Of a stretch of 64,000 nt of DNA, positions 20,480-27,435 are shown one piece after another (position 1 is the first letter of the stretch; each line of letters starts with the position of its first letter). The stretch is from Actinomycetota bacterium (GTDB taxonomy: Bacteria > Actinomycetota > Thermoleophilia > Gaiellales > F1-60-MAGs149), in NCBI GenBank assembly GCA_026392355.1, contig JAPLCF010000030.1, positions 310,001 to 374,000 of the forward strand. The letters are read 5' to 3'. A model generated the notes under the pieces. The model was not told the origin of the DNA. It saw only the letters and a list, made by a program, of their open reading frames with translations, and did not search any database. Both the position numbers and the translations under genes were made by a program.

Positions 20480-21733
20480 GTGGAGATCGATCACATCCTG
20501 CGCACGATTGGCATCGTGCTCGCCGTCGGACTGATCGCCATCCCGATCGCGAACGTGCTGCGACTCCCGAGCATGGTCGTGCTGGTAGCGGCGGGTATCG
20601 TCGCCGGCCCCACGCTACTCGACCTCGTCGAGGTGCCGATCAACAGCGTCGGTCCCTCGCTGCTCTTCACCATCGGCGTCGCGCTGATCCTCTTCCATGG
20701 CGGCGTCGGCGTGTCGCTACGGGTGATCTCCAAGACCGCCGTCGGTCTGCTGCTCCTGGCGATTCCCGGCGTGATGATCACGGCCGGCATCGTCGCACTC
20801 GCCGTGATGCCGCTGTTCGGCGTCTCGTGGCAGATCGCCCTGCTCGTCGGCGCCGTACTCAGCGCCACAGACCCCGCCATCCTCGTCCCGCTCTTCGATC
20901 GGCTCGGGCTGCGCCCGCGCGTTGCGCAGACCGTGATCGCGGAGAGCGCGATCAATGATCCGATGGGTGCGATCCTGTCGCTGACGATGGCGGGCATCAT
21001 CACGGCTGGTGGTCTTACCTCCGGCGTCTTGGCCAGCGATAGCCCACTCGTCGAGTTCGCGCGCAGCATCGGCCTCGGTCTCGTGGTCGGTGTCATCGGT
21101 GGCGTCCTGATCGCGCTGCTGCTGTCGTCACATCGCTTCGGGATCTTGCGCGAGTCCGTGGGGGCAACACTGCTCGCGGTCGTCGCCCTCGCTTACGTCT
21201 CAAGCGAGGTGGCGGGCGGCTCGCCGTATCTGGCTGCCTTCATCGCCGGTCTGATCGTCGGCAACAAGGATCTGCTGCGCATCGCGCATGACGACGAGCA
21301 AGAGCACCAGCTCGAGACGTACCTGACACAGACGGTCGACATCATCGTGCTGGCGATCTTCGTGATCCTCGGCCTCAATCTGAACGTGGATCTCCTGATC
21401 GACAATCTCTGGGCCGGCCTCGCCGTGATGGTCGTCTTCATCTTCATCGCTCGCCCGGCGACCGTTGCCTTCGGACTTGGCCTCGATCGTCGCGCCGGCT
21501 GGACACGCCAGGAGGCGATCTTCATCACCTGGTGTCGCGAGACGGGCGTGGTGCCGGTCGCGGTGGCGAGCATGCTGCTGGCCGAGGGCGTACCGGGGGC
21601 CGAGCTTGTGGCGACGCTCGTGACGTTCGCCGTGATCGTCACGCTGCTGCTGCAGGCCACGACCGCGGGGTGGCTGGCGCAGCGTCTGGGGCTGTTGGAG
21701 ATGCAGCCGCTGCTGCCCGACGAGCGCGCCTAG
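20480..21733 (+). CDS. NhaP-type cation/proton antiporter (CPA1)
   Basis: A 417-residue membrane protein with about twelve hydrophobic helices. It has ALILFHGGVGVSL, VGAVLSATDPAILVPLF and VIAESAINDPMGAILSL, where the ND pair corresponds to the cation/proton-binding Asn-Asp of electroneutral NhaP exchangers. There is no C-terminal TrkA or cyclic-nucleotide domain; the protein ends shortly after the last helix. It likely exports Na+ (or K+) for H+. Start GTG 20480 is leaderless-type. It converges with the 2-hydroxyacid dehydrogenase at a shared CTAG. Confidence 0.88.
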   Translation: MEIDHILRTIGIVLAVGLIAIPIANVLRLPSMVVLVAAGIVAGPTLLDLVEVPINSVGPSLLFTIGVALILFHGGVGVSLRVISKTAVGLLLLAIPGVMITAGIVALAVMPLFGVSWQIALLVGAVLSATDPAILVPLFDRLGLRPRVAQTVIAESAINDPMGAILSLTMAGIITAGGLTSGVLASDSPLVEFARSIGLGLVVGVIGGVLIALLLSSHRFGILRESVGATLLAVVALAYVSSEVAGGSPYLAAFIAGLIVGNKDLLRIAHDDEQEHQLETYLTQTVDIIVLAIFVILGLNLNVDLLIDNLWAGLAVMVVFIFIARPATVAFGLGLDRRAGWTRQEAIFITWCRETGVVPVAVASMLLAEGVPGAELVATLVTFAVIVTLLLQATTAGWLAQRLGLLEMQPLLPDERA

Positions 21734-22665
21734 CCCGCGTCGAGCGTGTCGAGTACGACACGGGCGCAGTGCGCGATCAGCGCGGCCTCGGCACCCGGTG
21801 TGGCGTCGGCTATGTGCGGCGTGAGCACGACGTTCGGCAGCGCGCGCAACACCGGTGGAACGTGCGGCTCGGCGGCAAAGACGTCGAGGCCCGCGCCGGC
21901 AATGCGTCGCTCGACGAGTGCCGCGATCAGCGCGTCCTGATCGACCACGCCGCCGCGTGCCGTGTTGACGAGCACCGCGTCGGGCCGCATGGCGTCGATG
22001 CGCGCGCGGGTGATCAGCCCGCGCGTCTCGTCGGTCAGCGGGCAGTGGAGGCTGATCACGTCGGCCCAGCCCATCAGCTCGTCGAGGTCCATCAGCGAGA
22101 TGCCCAGCGCGTGCTCATCGGCGCTGCTGAGCGGACGCGGTGTCGCGTACCGGATCTCCATGTCAAAGGCGCGAGCGCGGCGCACGAAGGCGCGACCAAT
22201 CGCACCAAGCCCGATCACGCCGAGGCGCTTGCCGTAGGCATCCTGCGACGCCAGCGGTAGGTACCCGTCGGTCTCCCACGCTCCCTCGCGCACAAGCCGA
22301 TCGTTCTCGACGATGCGATGCTGGACGGCGAGCATGAGCGCCATCGCGTGGTCGGCCACGGCTTCCGCATTGGCGCCAATTGGCCAGGCGAAGGAGATGC
22401 CGCGGCGTGCCAGTGCGTCGCGGTCGATGCCATCCACGCCGACGCCGAAGTTGACGACACAGCGCAACGCGGGCATGCGATCGAGCAGCTCGTCGTCGAT
22501 GCGCTCACCGAACGTCCAGATCCCCCACGTCCGCGCCAGATCCTCTGCCGAGGTCGGCGGCAGCACCGGACCATCGAGGAAGCGCACGTCGCAGCGCTCG
22601 AGCACCTCGTCCATCAGCCCGCCGGCGAGGCGGTAGCGCACGAGCAGGAGCGGCTTAGGCGACAT
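21730..22665 (-). CDS. D-isomer-specific 2-hydroxyacid dehydrogenase
   Basis: A 311-residue NAD(P)-dependent dehydrogenase. It has VVNFGVGVDGIDRDALARRGI, the Rossmann loop GVIGLGAIGRAF, and catalytic residues in VNTARGGVVDQDALI (Arg), LDVFAAEPHVP (Glu) and VLTPHIADATPGA (His). Glyoxylate/hydroxypyruvate reductase-like activity is plausible. Start ATG 22665 overlaps the end of the phosphotransferase gene by 11 nt, so they are one operon; the track start at 22710 lies well inside that gene. Confidence 0.9.
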   Translation of the reverse strand: MSPKPLLLVRYRLAGGLMDEVLERCDVRFLDGPVLPPTSAEDLARTWGIWTFGERIDDELLDRMPALRCVVNFGVGVDGIDRDALARRGISFAWPIGANAEAVADHAMALMLAVQHRIVENDRLVREGAWETDGYLPLASQDAYGKRLGVIGLGAIGRAFVRRARAFDMEIRYATPRPLSSADEHALGISLMDLDELMGWADVISLHCPLTDETRGLITRARIDAMRPDAVLVNTARGGVVDQDALIAALVERRIAGAGLDVFAAEPHVPPVLRALPNVVLTPHIADATPGAEAALIAHCARVVLDTLDAG

Positions 22666-23575
22666 CGCTCTCGATGTCGGCGACCAGACGGTCGAAGTCG
22701 GGACCGTCAAACTCGAGCGTGGCGCGATCGTGCTTGTCCATCAGCCACTCCCAGAAGTCGAAGTCGATGTCGGAGAGGTTGTGCTGGATGACGCCCCACA
22801 GCGTCCAGCCGTACTTCGACATCAGGCCCCACATGCGCGCCCGCGCCACCTTGGCCGGCGTCGCCTCGCCCCAGTACGCGGCGACGAGCTCCTCGAGCTG
22901 CACCAGCGAGAGGTCGGACTCGCTCCAGACGTTGCCGAGCTCGAACGATGCCTCGTTCATGCCGGAGTACTCCCAATCGATCAGGCGGAAGCGGCTGCCG
23001 TCCCAGAGGAAGTTCTCGGCGAGCAGGTCGTTGTTGCACGGGACGAGCGCCTCGGGGTTGGCGCGCATCGCCTGCTCGAGCCGACGCACCTTGGGCTCGA
23101 ATTCGTCGTAGCGATCCGGCAGGGCGAAGCCGCGCTCGCGGCAGACCTCGCGGTAGCCCGCCTGAATCCGGAACATGTCGAACGGATCCCGGAATGCGGG
23201 GCCCGCGTGGAGCTGACGGATGGCGGCGGCGGCAGCTGTCAGCCGATCACCACGCTGCATCGTCTCGCGCGACATCGTCTCCGTGTCGGGAATGAACGCG
23301 ATCACGAGCATGGCGTTCGCAGGCTGGTAGGTGATCACCTCAGGACCGACACCGGAAGCGGCGGCAGCGACGGAGTTGACGTGCTCGTTGCCGCGATCGA
23401 TCGCCAGCAGCCCCGTATCGGGATCGGAGATGCGCACCACGAATGAGCCCGCCGCACTGTCGACCTTGAAGTTGTGGTTGGTCAGTCCGCCAGATAGCGG
23501 CGTCACCACGCGGTCGCCGCGCAACTCCTCCACGCCGTCGAACAGTTCTGCGAGTCGTGCGTCAGTCAGATCCAT
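22655..23575 (-). CDS. choline-kinase/APH-family phosphotransferase
   Basis: A 306-residue small-molecule kinase fold protein. It has VTPLSGGLTNHNFKV (nucleotide loop), FVVRISDPDTGLLAIDRGNE, the catalytic loop VPCNNDLLAENFLWDG and the Mg site FRLIDWEYSGMNEASFELGN. The usual HND of the catalytic loop is NND here; the Asp itself is kept. Similar proteins are annotated as choline, ethanolamine or thiamine kinases. The longer track start is not credible; ATG 23575 has GGGGAGG upstream and a TACGCT box at 23600. It shares a short divergent promoter region with the SEC-C gene and an operon with the 2-hydroxyacid dehydrogenase. Confidence 0.85.
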   Translation of the reverse strand: MDLTDARLAELFDGVEELRGDRVVTPLSGGLTNHNFKVDSAAGSFVVRISDPDTGLLAIDRGNEHVNSVAAAASGVGPEVITYQPANAMLVIAFIPDTETMSRETMQRGDRLTAAAAAIRQLHAGPAFRDPFDMFRIQAGYREVCRERGFALPDRYDEFEPKVRRLEQAMRANPEALVPCNNDLLAENFLWDGSRFRLIDWEYSGMNEASFELGNVWSESDLSLVQLEELVAAYWGEATPAKVARARMWGLMSKYGWTLWGVIQHNLSDIDFDFWEWLMDKHDRATLEFDGPDFDRLVADIESDVA

Positions 23576-23599
23576 CAGGCCTCCCCGTCTCCGCCGGGA

Positions 23600-23605
23600 A
23601 GCGTA
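23600..23605 (-). promoter_or_regulatory. -10 element, phosphotransferase-dehydrogenase operon
   Basis: TACGCT on the minus strand, 24 nt before the ATG. It is only 11 nt from the opposite-strand TAGGCT of the SEC-C gene, so the two promoters are back to back. Confidence 0.45.
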
Positions 23606-23616
23606 CCCGAGGGCGC

Positions 23617-23622
23617 TAGGCT
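23617..23622 (+). promoter_or_regulatory. -10 element, SEC-C gene (leaderless spacing)
   Basis: TAGGCT, GCGCCC, then GTG 23629. Confidence 0.5.
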
Positions 23623-23628
23623 GCGCCC

Positions 23629-24111
23629 GTGGACGCAGGCTGGAATCACTGGCTCCCGACGGCACTCCAGGACATCCTGGCCGCCCTCGACGCCTCGGAG
23701 ACGCGCCGCCGCAAGGCATTCGAGGCGCTCGCCGCCGCACCCGACCCGCTGGCGCTGATCGAATGGGAGCGGTTCCGCATGGTTGCCCCCTCGCGGCTGG
23801 ACGTGCCGGCGCTGCCCTCCGAACTGGATGGAGAGGAGGCCATTGCCCTCCTTGAGGGGCTCGGCCTCGCCGCGGGCGACCCGCCACGCCGCGTCGCACA
23901 TCCCGATCCGGTCGAAACGGTGCTCACGCTGGAACACGAAGATGTCCGCGAACTGGAGCGCTTGCGCGCGGCTATCGAGCCCGGCGCAATCGAGACCGGG
24001 GTCGAAGCGCTCCCCAACCTCGGCGCGCAGTTCGGCGGCGCCAAGGTCGGTCGCAACGATCCGTGCCCGTGCGGCTCGGGTCGTAAGTTCAAGAAGTGCC
24101 ACGGCGCCTAG
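23629..24111 (+). CDS. SEC-C motif (zinc-binding) protein
   Basis: A 160-residue soluble protein with an acidic helical body and a C-terminal SEC-C zinc motif, [20 protein letters not shown], the same CxCx8CH module found at the end of SecA. The body ([29 protein letters not shown]) is not a family I recognise. Such proteins can bind SecA, SecB or ribosomes, but no function is claimed. GTG start at exactly 6 nt from TAGGCT indicates a leaderless mRNA. Confidence 0.8.
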   Translation: MDAGWNHWLPTALQDILAALDASETRRRKAFEALAAAPDPLALIEWERFRMVAPSRLDVPALPSELDGEEAIALLEGLGLAAGDPPRRVAHPDPVETVLTLEHEDVRELERLRAAIEPGAIETGVEALPNLGAQFGGAKVGRNDPCPCGSGRKFKKCHGA

Positions 24112-24126
24112 GCGCCGCACTGCAAC

Positions 24127-25206
24127 TCAGAAGACGCGCTTGCCGAAGGCGAGACGGTCCTTGTAGTAGCCCTTGTCCCAGCGGGCGAGCGCGATGCCCT
24201 GGCCCGACGACTGGATGAAGAGCTGGCTCGAGATGGCCATGCCCGTGTGCCCAACGCTGCCCGAGGCAGCGTTGACGCCACCGGTACCGAAGAGCAGCAC
24301 GTCGGCGGGCAGGATCTTGTCGGCCGTGAGGCGCTGCTCGGCCGGCGTCTTGCCTGCCATCTCGTACGTCGTGCGACCACCCAGCGCCTTGGCGACCGTC
24401 TTCGGCGACGTCGGGTCGAGCGCAGTCACCCGCCACACGAAGCCGGAGCAGTCGAAACCGCCAGCCGTGTTGGCACCGAACAGGATCTGCGGCTTCTCGG
24501 AGGTGCCGCCCCAGATGTAGGGCATGCCGATGAAGTCGAAGCCGCGCTGAATCGCGTCGTGCTGGGGGCCGGTGGTCGGGGGCACTGCCGCGAGTAGCTC
24601 GACCGTGTCGATCGCGTCCTGCTTCTCCCAGCCGCCCCACTTCAGCATCTGCGCGGCGCTCCAGATGGCGTCACCACGGGAGGCCTGCTCGTACCAGGCA
24701 TGCTCCTTGCTGTCGTCGGCCTGGTCCAAGTTCGTGCGCAGACGCAGCAGACGAGCGACGATCTCGTAGCCGACACCCGGGCGGGCCACATAGCCGGCCT
24801 GCGTGATCAGCTGCTCGGCACGAACTGCCGTCGCATCAAGACCAGCAGCCGCCACGAAGGCCTGATCCACGTCGCCGAGGGTGACGGGCTGGCCGGCGGG
24901 GATCTGACGCACCTTCTTCGCCGCCTTGGGCTGTGCTGCCATCACGAACGCGGTCAGAGAAGGACCGTCGAGCACGCCGTCCGGGTCGATCGTGTCGCCC
25001 GTCACACCGGGAAATGCGCCCGTGTTCAGGACGGTCACGATGGCGCTGCTCACCCAGCTGCGCGTGGTGGGCGCCTGGACGAGCGCCGCAACCGGCTTCT
25101 TCTTGACCGGCTTGCGCTTCTTGCGCTTGGCGTCTGCAACGCCGCTGCACGCCACGAGGGCGATCAGGACGAGGGCGATGGTCTTGGTGAGGCGGTGTGT
25201 AGTCAT
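24127..25206 (-). CDS. NlpC/P60 peptidase, lipoprotein, cell-wall hydrolase
   Basis: A 359-residue exported endopeptidase that should cleave within the peptidoglycan stem peptide. The signal sequence ALVLIALVAC gives a lipobox LVAC with Cys20, followed by a Lys/Arg-rich linker. The C-terminal domain carries the catalytic Cys253 in GFDCSGFVW and His320 in VGHTGMAIS, with YIWGGTS and ILPADVLLFG as further NlpC/P60 features. A middle region (about 50-200) has two possible SLH-like or putative binding segments that I cannot assign. It has the longest upstream leader in the window, with three copies of a repeated element. Confidence 0.88.
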   Translation of the reverse strand: MTTHRLTKTIALVLIALVACSGVADAKRKKRKPVKKKPVAALVQAPTTRSWVSSAIVTVLNTGAFPGVTGDTIDPDGVLDGPSLTAFVMAAQPKAAKKVRQIPAGQPVTLGDVDQAFVAAAGLDATAVRAEQLITQAGYVARPGVGYEIVARLLRLRTNLDQADDSKEHAWYEQASRGDAIWSAAQMLKWGGWEKQDAIDTVELLAAVPPTTGPQHDAIQRGFDFIGMPYIWGGTSEKPQILFGANTAGGFDCSGFVWRVTALDPTSPKTVAKALGGRTTYEMAGKTPAEQRLTADKILPADVLLFGTGGVNAASGSVGHTGMAISSQLFIQSSGQGIALARWDKGYYKDRLAFGKRVF

Positions 25207-25227
25207 CGTTGTGATAGACGGTTAAGG

Positions 25228-25247
25228 GTCTCTCCGTAACCCTGAGG
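25228..25247. repeat. leader element copy 1 (GTCTC-N8-CCTGAGG type)
   Basis: GTCTCTCCGTAACCCTGAGG. It aligns without gaps to the copies at 25330 and 25430, keeping GTCTC at one end and CCTGAGG at the other. Confidence 0.6.
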
Positions 25248-25329
25248 CTATGTTCCTCAGGTGGGGATCGAGACTCTATGGGTACCCCACTCTACACCGC
25301 AAGCTCCTGGCGGTTGCGCTTTCGTAACT

Positions 25330-25349
25330 GTCTCAAGTAAACCCTGAGG
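25330..25349. repeat. leader element copy 2
   Basis: GTCTCAAGTAAACCCTGAGG. It contains the dyad CTCA-N9-TGAG and matches copy 1 at 15 and copy 3 at 16 of 20 positions by eye. Confidence 0.6.
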
Positions 25350-25429
25350 GTATCCCCCATTCTTGGCTCTGTTGAGCGGTAAATGAGGTCATGGGGAAAC
25401 GTAACGGACGCGTCACGATGTCGCCCAAA

Positions 25430-25449
25430 GTCTCAACCAATACCTGAGG
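25430..25449. repeat. leader element copy 3
   Basis: GTCTCAACCAATACCTGAGG, again with CTCA-N9-TGAG, 100 nt from copy 2. Confidence 0.6.
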
Positions 25450-25460
25450 AAGGTGCGATT

Positions 25461-25481
25461 GAGGGTCAGACAGTGACCCTC
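25461..25481 (-). terminator. hairpin after hisA
   Basis: An 8-bp perfect stem (GAGGGTCA/TGACCCTC) with a 5-nt loop, starting about 16 nt after the hisA stop. No U tract follows, so a terminator role is likely but not certain. Confidence 0.5.
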
Positions 25482-25496
25482 CGCAGAGGTTGAGAG

Positions 25497-26249
25497 TTAC
25501 GCCGAGGCGTGCAGTAGAGCGGCGATCTGCGAGGGGTCGTCGAGCAGCGCTCGACCAACGACCGCGCCGGCACAGCCGAGCGCTCGGACCGCGTGGACGT
25601 CGTCGGGGGTCGTCACCCCTCCCGCGGCAATCACCGCGGCAGTTGGAACCGCGGCGCGTACCGCTCGGAGCAGATCCTCGTCGGGACCACCGAGGGTCCC
25701 GTCGCGATCGATGCCCGTGATCAACAGCGTCTCGACCCCAAGTTCCACGACGGCGCGTGCCGCGTCATCAACGCGGATACCCGCGTCTTCGACCCAACCG
25801 CTGACGCGAACCGTTCCCTGGCGGCTATCGAGCGCCACGGCAATCGGGCTACCGTGACGTTCGACGAGCTCGCCGAGCATCTGTGGATCGCGAAGTGCCA
25901 TTGTGCCGATCAGCACGCGATCGACACCCTGCGCGAGCAACGTCTCGACGGATTCCGCCGATCGCAACCCACCACCGACCTGGAGAATCGCTCCAGGTGG
26001 CTTCGTGGCAGCGAGTTCCGCGATGATCGAGATATTGGGCTCAGCGGGAGCGCCGGTCCGGGCCGCGTCCAGATCGATGATATGCAGTGCGGTGGCGCCT
26101 GCCTCCCAGATCATCGCGGCGCGCACGCGGGCGTCGTCCAGCTCGTTCGTCAGCATGTGATCGAACTGCCCATGCAGCAGCCGCACGGCCCGTCCGTCGA
26201 TCAGATCGATGGCGGGATAGAGGCGGTAGTTGGCGGGTGTCGATGTCAC
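25497..26249 (-). CDS. hisA: phosphoribosylformimino-5-aminoimidazole carboxamide ribotide isomerase
   Basis: A 250-residue TIM barrel for the fourth histidine step (ProFAR to PRFAR). It shows LYPAIDLIDGRAVRL with catalytic Asp, LHIIDLDAARTG, LQVGGGLRSAESVETLLAQG, and LLITGIDRDGTLGGPDEDL with the second Asp, plus VIAAGGVTTPDD. In actinobacteria HisA can double as TrpF (PriA); that cannot be settled by eye. It is transcribed away from yerC-hisG and starts with GTG 26249, 2 nt from an 18-bp palindrome, so it shares that control site with the main his operon. Confidence 0.95.
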   Translation of the reverse strand: MTSTPANYRLYPAIDLIDGRAVRLLHGQFDHMLTNELDDARVRAAMIWEAGATALHIIDLDAARTGAPAEPNISIIAELAATKPPGAILQVGGGLRSAESVETLLAQGVDRVLIGTMALRDPQMLGELVERHGSPIAVALDSRQGTVRVSGWVEDAGIRVDDAARAVVELGVETLLITGIDRDGTLGGPDEDLLRAVRAAVPTAAVIAAGGVTTPDDVHAVRALGCAGAVVGRALLDDPSQIAALLHASA

Positions 26250-26250
26250 T

Positions 26251-26268
26251 GTGTTAGCATGCTAACAC
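26251..26268. promoter_or_regulatory. 18-bp perfect palindrome between hisA and yerC, candidate his operator
   Basis: GTGTTAGCATGCTAACAC is perfectly self-complementary and fills the whole gap between the two divergent start codons. CATGCT within it lies exactly 6 nt before both starts, so one site can cover both candidate -10 regions. The YerC/TrpR-family protein encoded next door is the natural candidate to bind it. Confidence 0.75.
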
Positions 26269-26269
26269 G

Positions 26270-26578
26270 ATGACCCAACCGACTGACCCCAGCGACTGGC
26301 GCAGCCCCTCGGTCGAGCAGCTCGCCGACGTGCTTGTCTCGATCGACAACCGTGAGTCGATGCTCGCCTTCCTGCGTGACGTCTGCTCGCACAACGAGTT
26401 GAGTACGCTGGCCCAGCGTCTCGAGGTTGCGCGCCTCGTCGACCAGGGCGTGCCGTACGCCGAGGTGGCCCGTCGACTCAGTGCCTCTACGGCCACGGTC
26501 ACGCGCGTGGCGCAGTGGCTGCGGCATGGCGAGGGCGGCTATCGCGCCGTGCTCGATGCAGAAAGGGTCGACGCATGA
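26270..26578 (+). CDS. YerC/TrpR-family transcriptional regulator, likely histidine repressor
   Basis: A 102-residue all-helical DNA-binding protein of the TrpR/YerC-YecD family: LLAFLRDVCSHNELSTLAQRLEVARLVDQG is written here as AFLRDVCSHNELSTLAQRL, followed by the helix-turn-helix PYAEVARRLSASTATVTRVAQWL. It is the first gene of the his operon and sits 1 nt from a perfect palindrome. As I recall, YerC-type proteins have been proposed as histidine-pathway regulators in Firmicutes; the arrangement here independently suggests autoregulation with histidine as co-repressor (inference). hisG overlaps its stop as ATGA. Confidence 0.85.
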   Translation: MTQPTDPSDWRSPSVEQLADVLVSIDNRESMLAFLRDVCSHNELSTLAQRLEVARLVDQGVPYAEVARRLSASTATVTRVAQWLRHGEGGYRAVLDAERVDA

Positions 26579-27435
26579 TCAACAGCACGCTTCGTATCGC
26601 CGTTCCCTCCAAGGGACGACTGGCTGCTCCAACGGTCGCGCTGTTGCAGGCTGCTGGCATTCCCGTGCCGGCCGACGATCGCCGCCTCCTTGTCCCCGTG
26701 CCCGATCAGAACGTCGAGTTGCTGTTTGCGCGCACCGACGACATCCCCACGCTGATCCGCGACGGCGCTGCAGACGTCGGCGTCGCCGGCAGCAACCAGC
26801 TGCTGGAGTACGGCAGCGACGGCGTTGAGGAGCTCTCGCGGCTCGGCTTCGGCGCCTGCCGGCTGGATATCGCTGTCCCCATTGACTCCACGATCCGCAC
26901 GACAGCTGATCTGACGGGTCGGCGCATTGCGACCTCCCACCCCGTCGTGCTCAAGGCGTACCTCGCCGAGCACGGGATCGATGCGATCGTCGTCACGCTG
27001 ACGGGCTCCGTCGAGCTCGCTCCGACGATCGGCGCCGCCGACGCGGTGTGCGACCTCGTGTCGACCGGCGAGACGCTGCGGCAAAACGGGCTGCGACCGA
27101 TCGAGACCATTCTGCGATCCGAGGCGGTGCTGCTTGGCGCCGCCGACCAACGCGACGCAGCGGGTATCGCCGTGCTGTGCACCGCGATTGAGTCGGTGCT
27201 GGCTGCTCGCCCCAAGCGCTATCTGATGCTGAACGCACCCGATGGATCGCTCGACGCAATCGTCAGCCTGCTCCCTGGCATCGATGCACCCACGATCCTG
27301 CCGTTGGCGCGCTCCGACATGCACGCTGTCCACGCGGTCGTCGATGCAGCAGACCTTCCGCGGCTACTGCATCCTCTCAAGGAAGCCGGTGCGTCCGGCC
27401 TCCTCGTCCTCCCGATTGAGCACCTAATCCCATGA
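26575..27435 (+). CDS. hisG: ATP phosphoribosyltransferase, long (regulatory) form
   Basis: Catalyses the first committed histidine step. The 286-residue protein begins LRIAVPSKGRLAAPTVALLQAAG, with DVGVAGSNQLLEYG and a PRPP-loop-containing DAVCDLVSTGETLRQNGL. The C-terminal segment after about residue 205, starting RYLMLNAPDGSLDAIVSLLPGIDAPTILPL, is the ACT-like histidine-feedback domain of long HisG, so hisZ is not needed. ATG 26575 is chosen over the longer ORF because of the ATGA overlap with yerC and a GAAAGG ribosome site. Confidence 0.95.
   Translation: MINSTLRIAVPSKGRLAAPTVALLQAAGIPVPADDRRLLVPVPDQNVELLFARTDDIPTLIRDGAADVGVAGSNQLLEYGSDGVEELSRLGFGACRLDIAVPIDSTIRTTADLTGRRIATSHPVVLKAYLAEHGIDAIVVTLTGSVELAPTIGAADAVCDLVSTGETLRQNGLRPIETILRSEAVLLGAADQRDAAGIAVLCTAIESVLAARPKRYLMLNAPDGSLDAIVSLLPGIDAPTILPLARSDMHAVHAVVDAADLPRLLHPLKEAGASGLLVLPIEHLIP

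Larger units (their letters stand above)
25207..25460 (-). promoter_or_regulatory. long structured upstream region of the NlpC/P60 gene
   Basis: No gene fits here. On the minus strand the stretch can form several hairpins, including a 7-bp stem at 25241-25261 (CCTGAGG/CCTCAGG) and GTGGGG/CCCCAC at 25261-25290. Three copies of a 20-nt element are spaced 102 and 100 nt apart, and several GTAAC words occur (25236, 25324, 25401). Cell-wall peptidase genes of this family are known to be controlled by c-di-AMP (ydaO-type) riboswitches or by MtrA; I could not match either convincingly, so the mechanism is open. Confidence 0.5.

Noticed and set aside
25207-25460. c-di-AMP (ydaO-type) riboswitch before the NlpC/P60 gene
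   Set aside because: Genomic context fits, but I could not find the conserved core (for example the GACAGCTNACCTCG-like strand) by eye; kept only as an open test.
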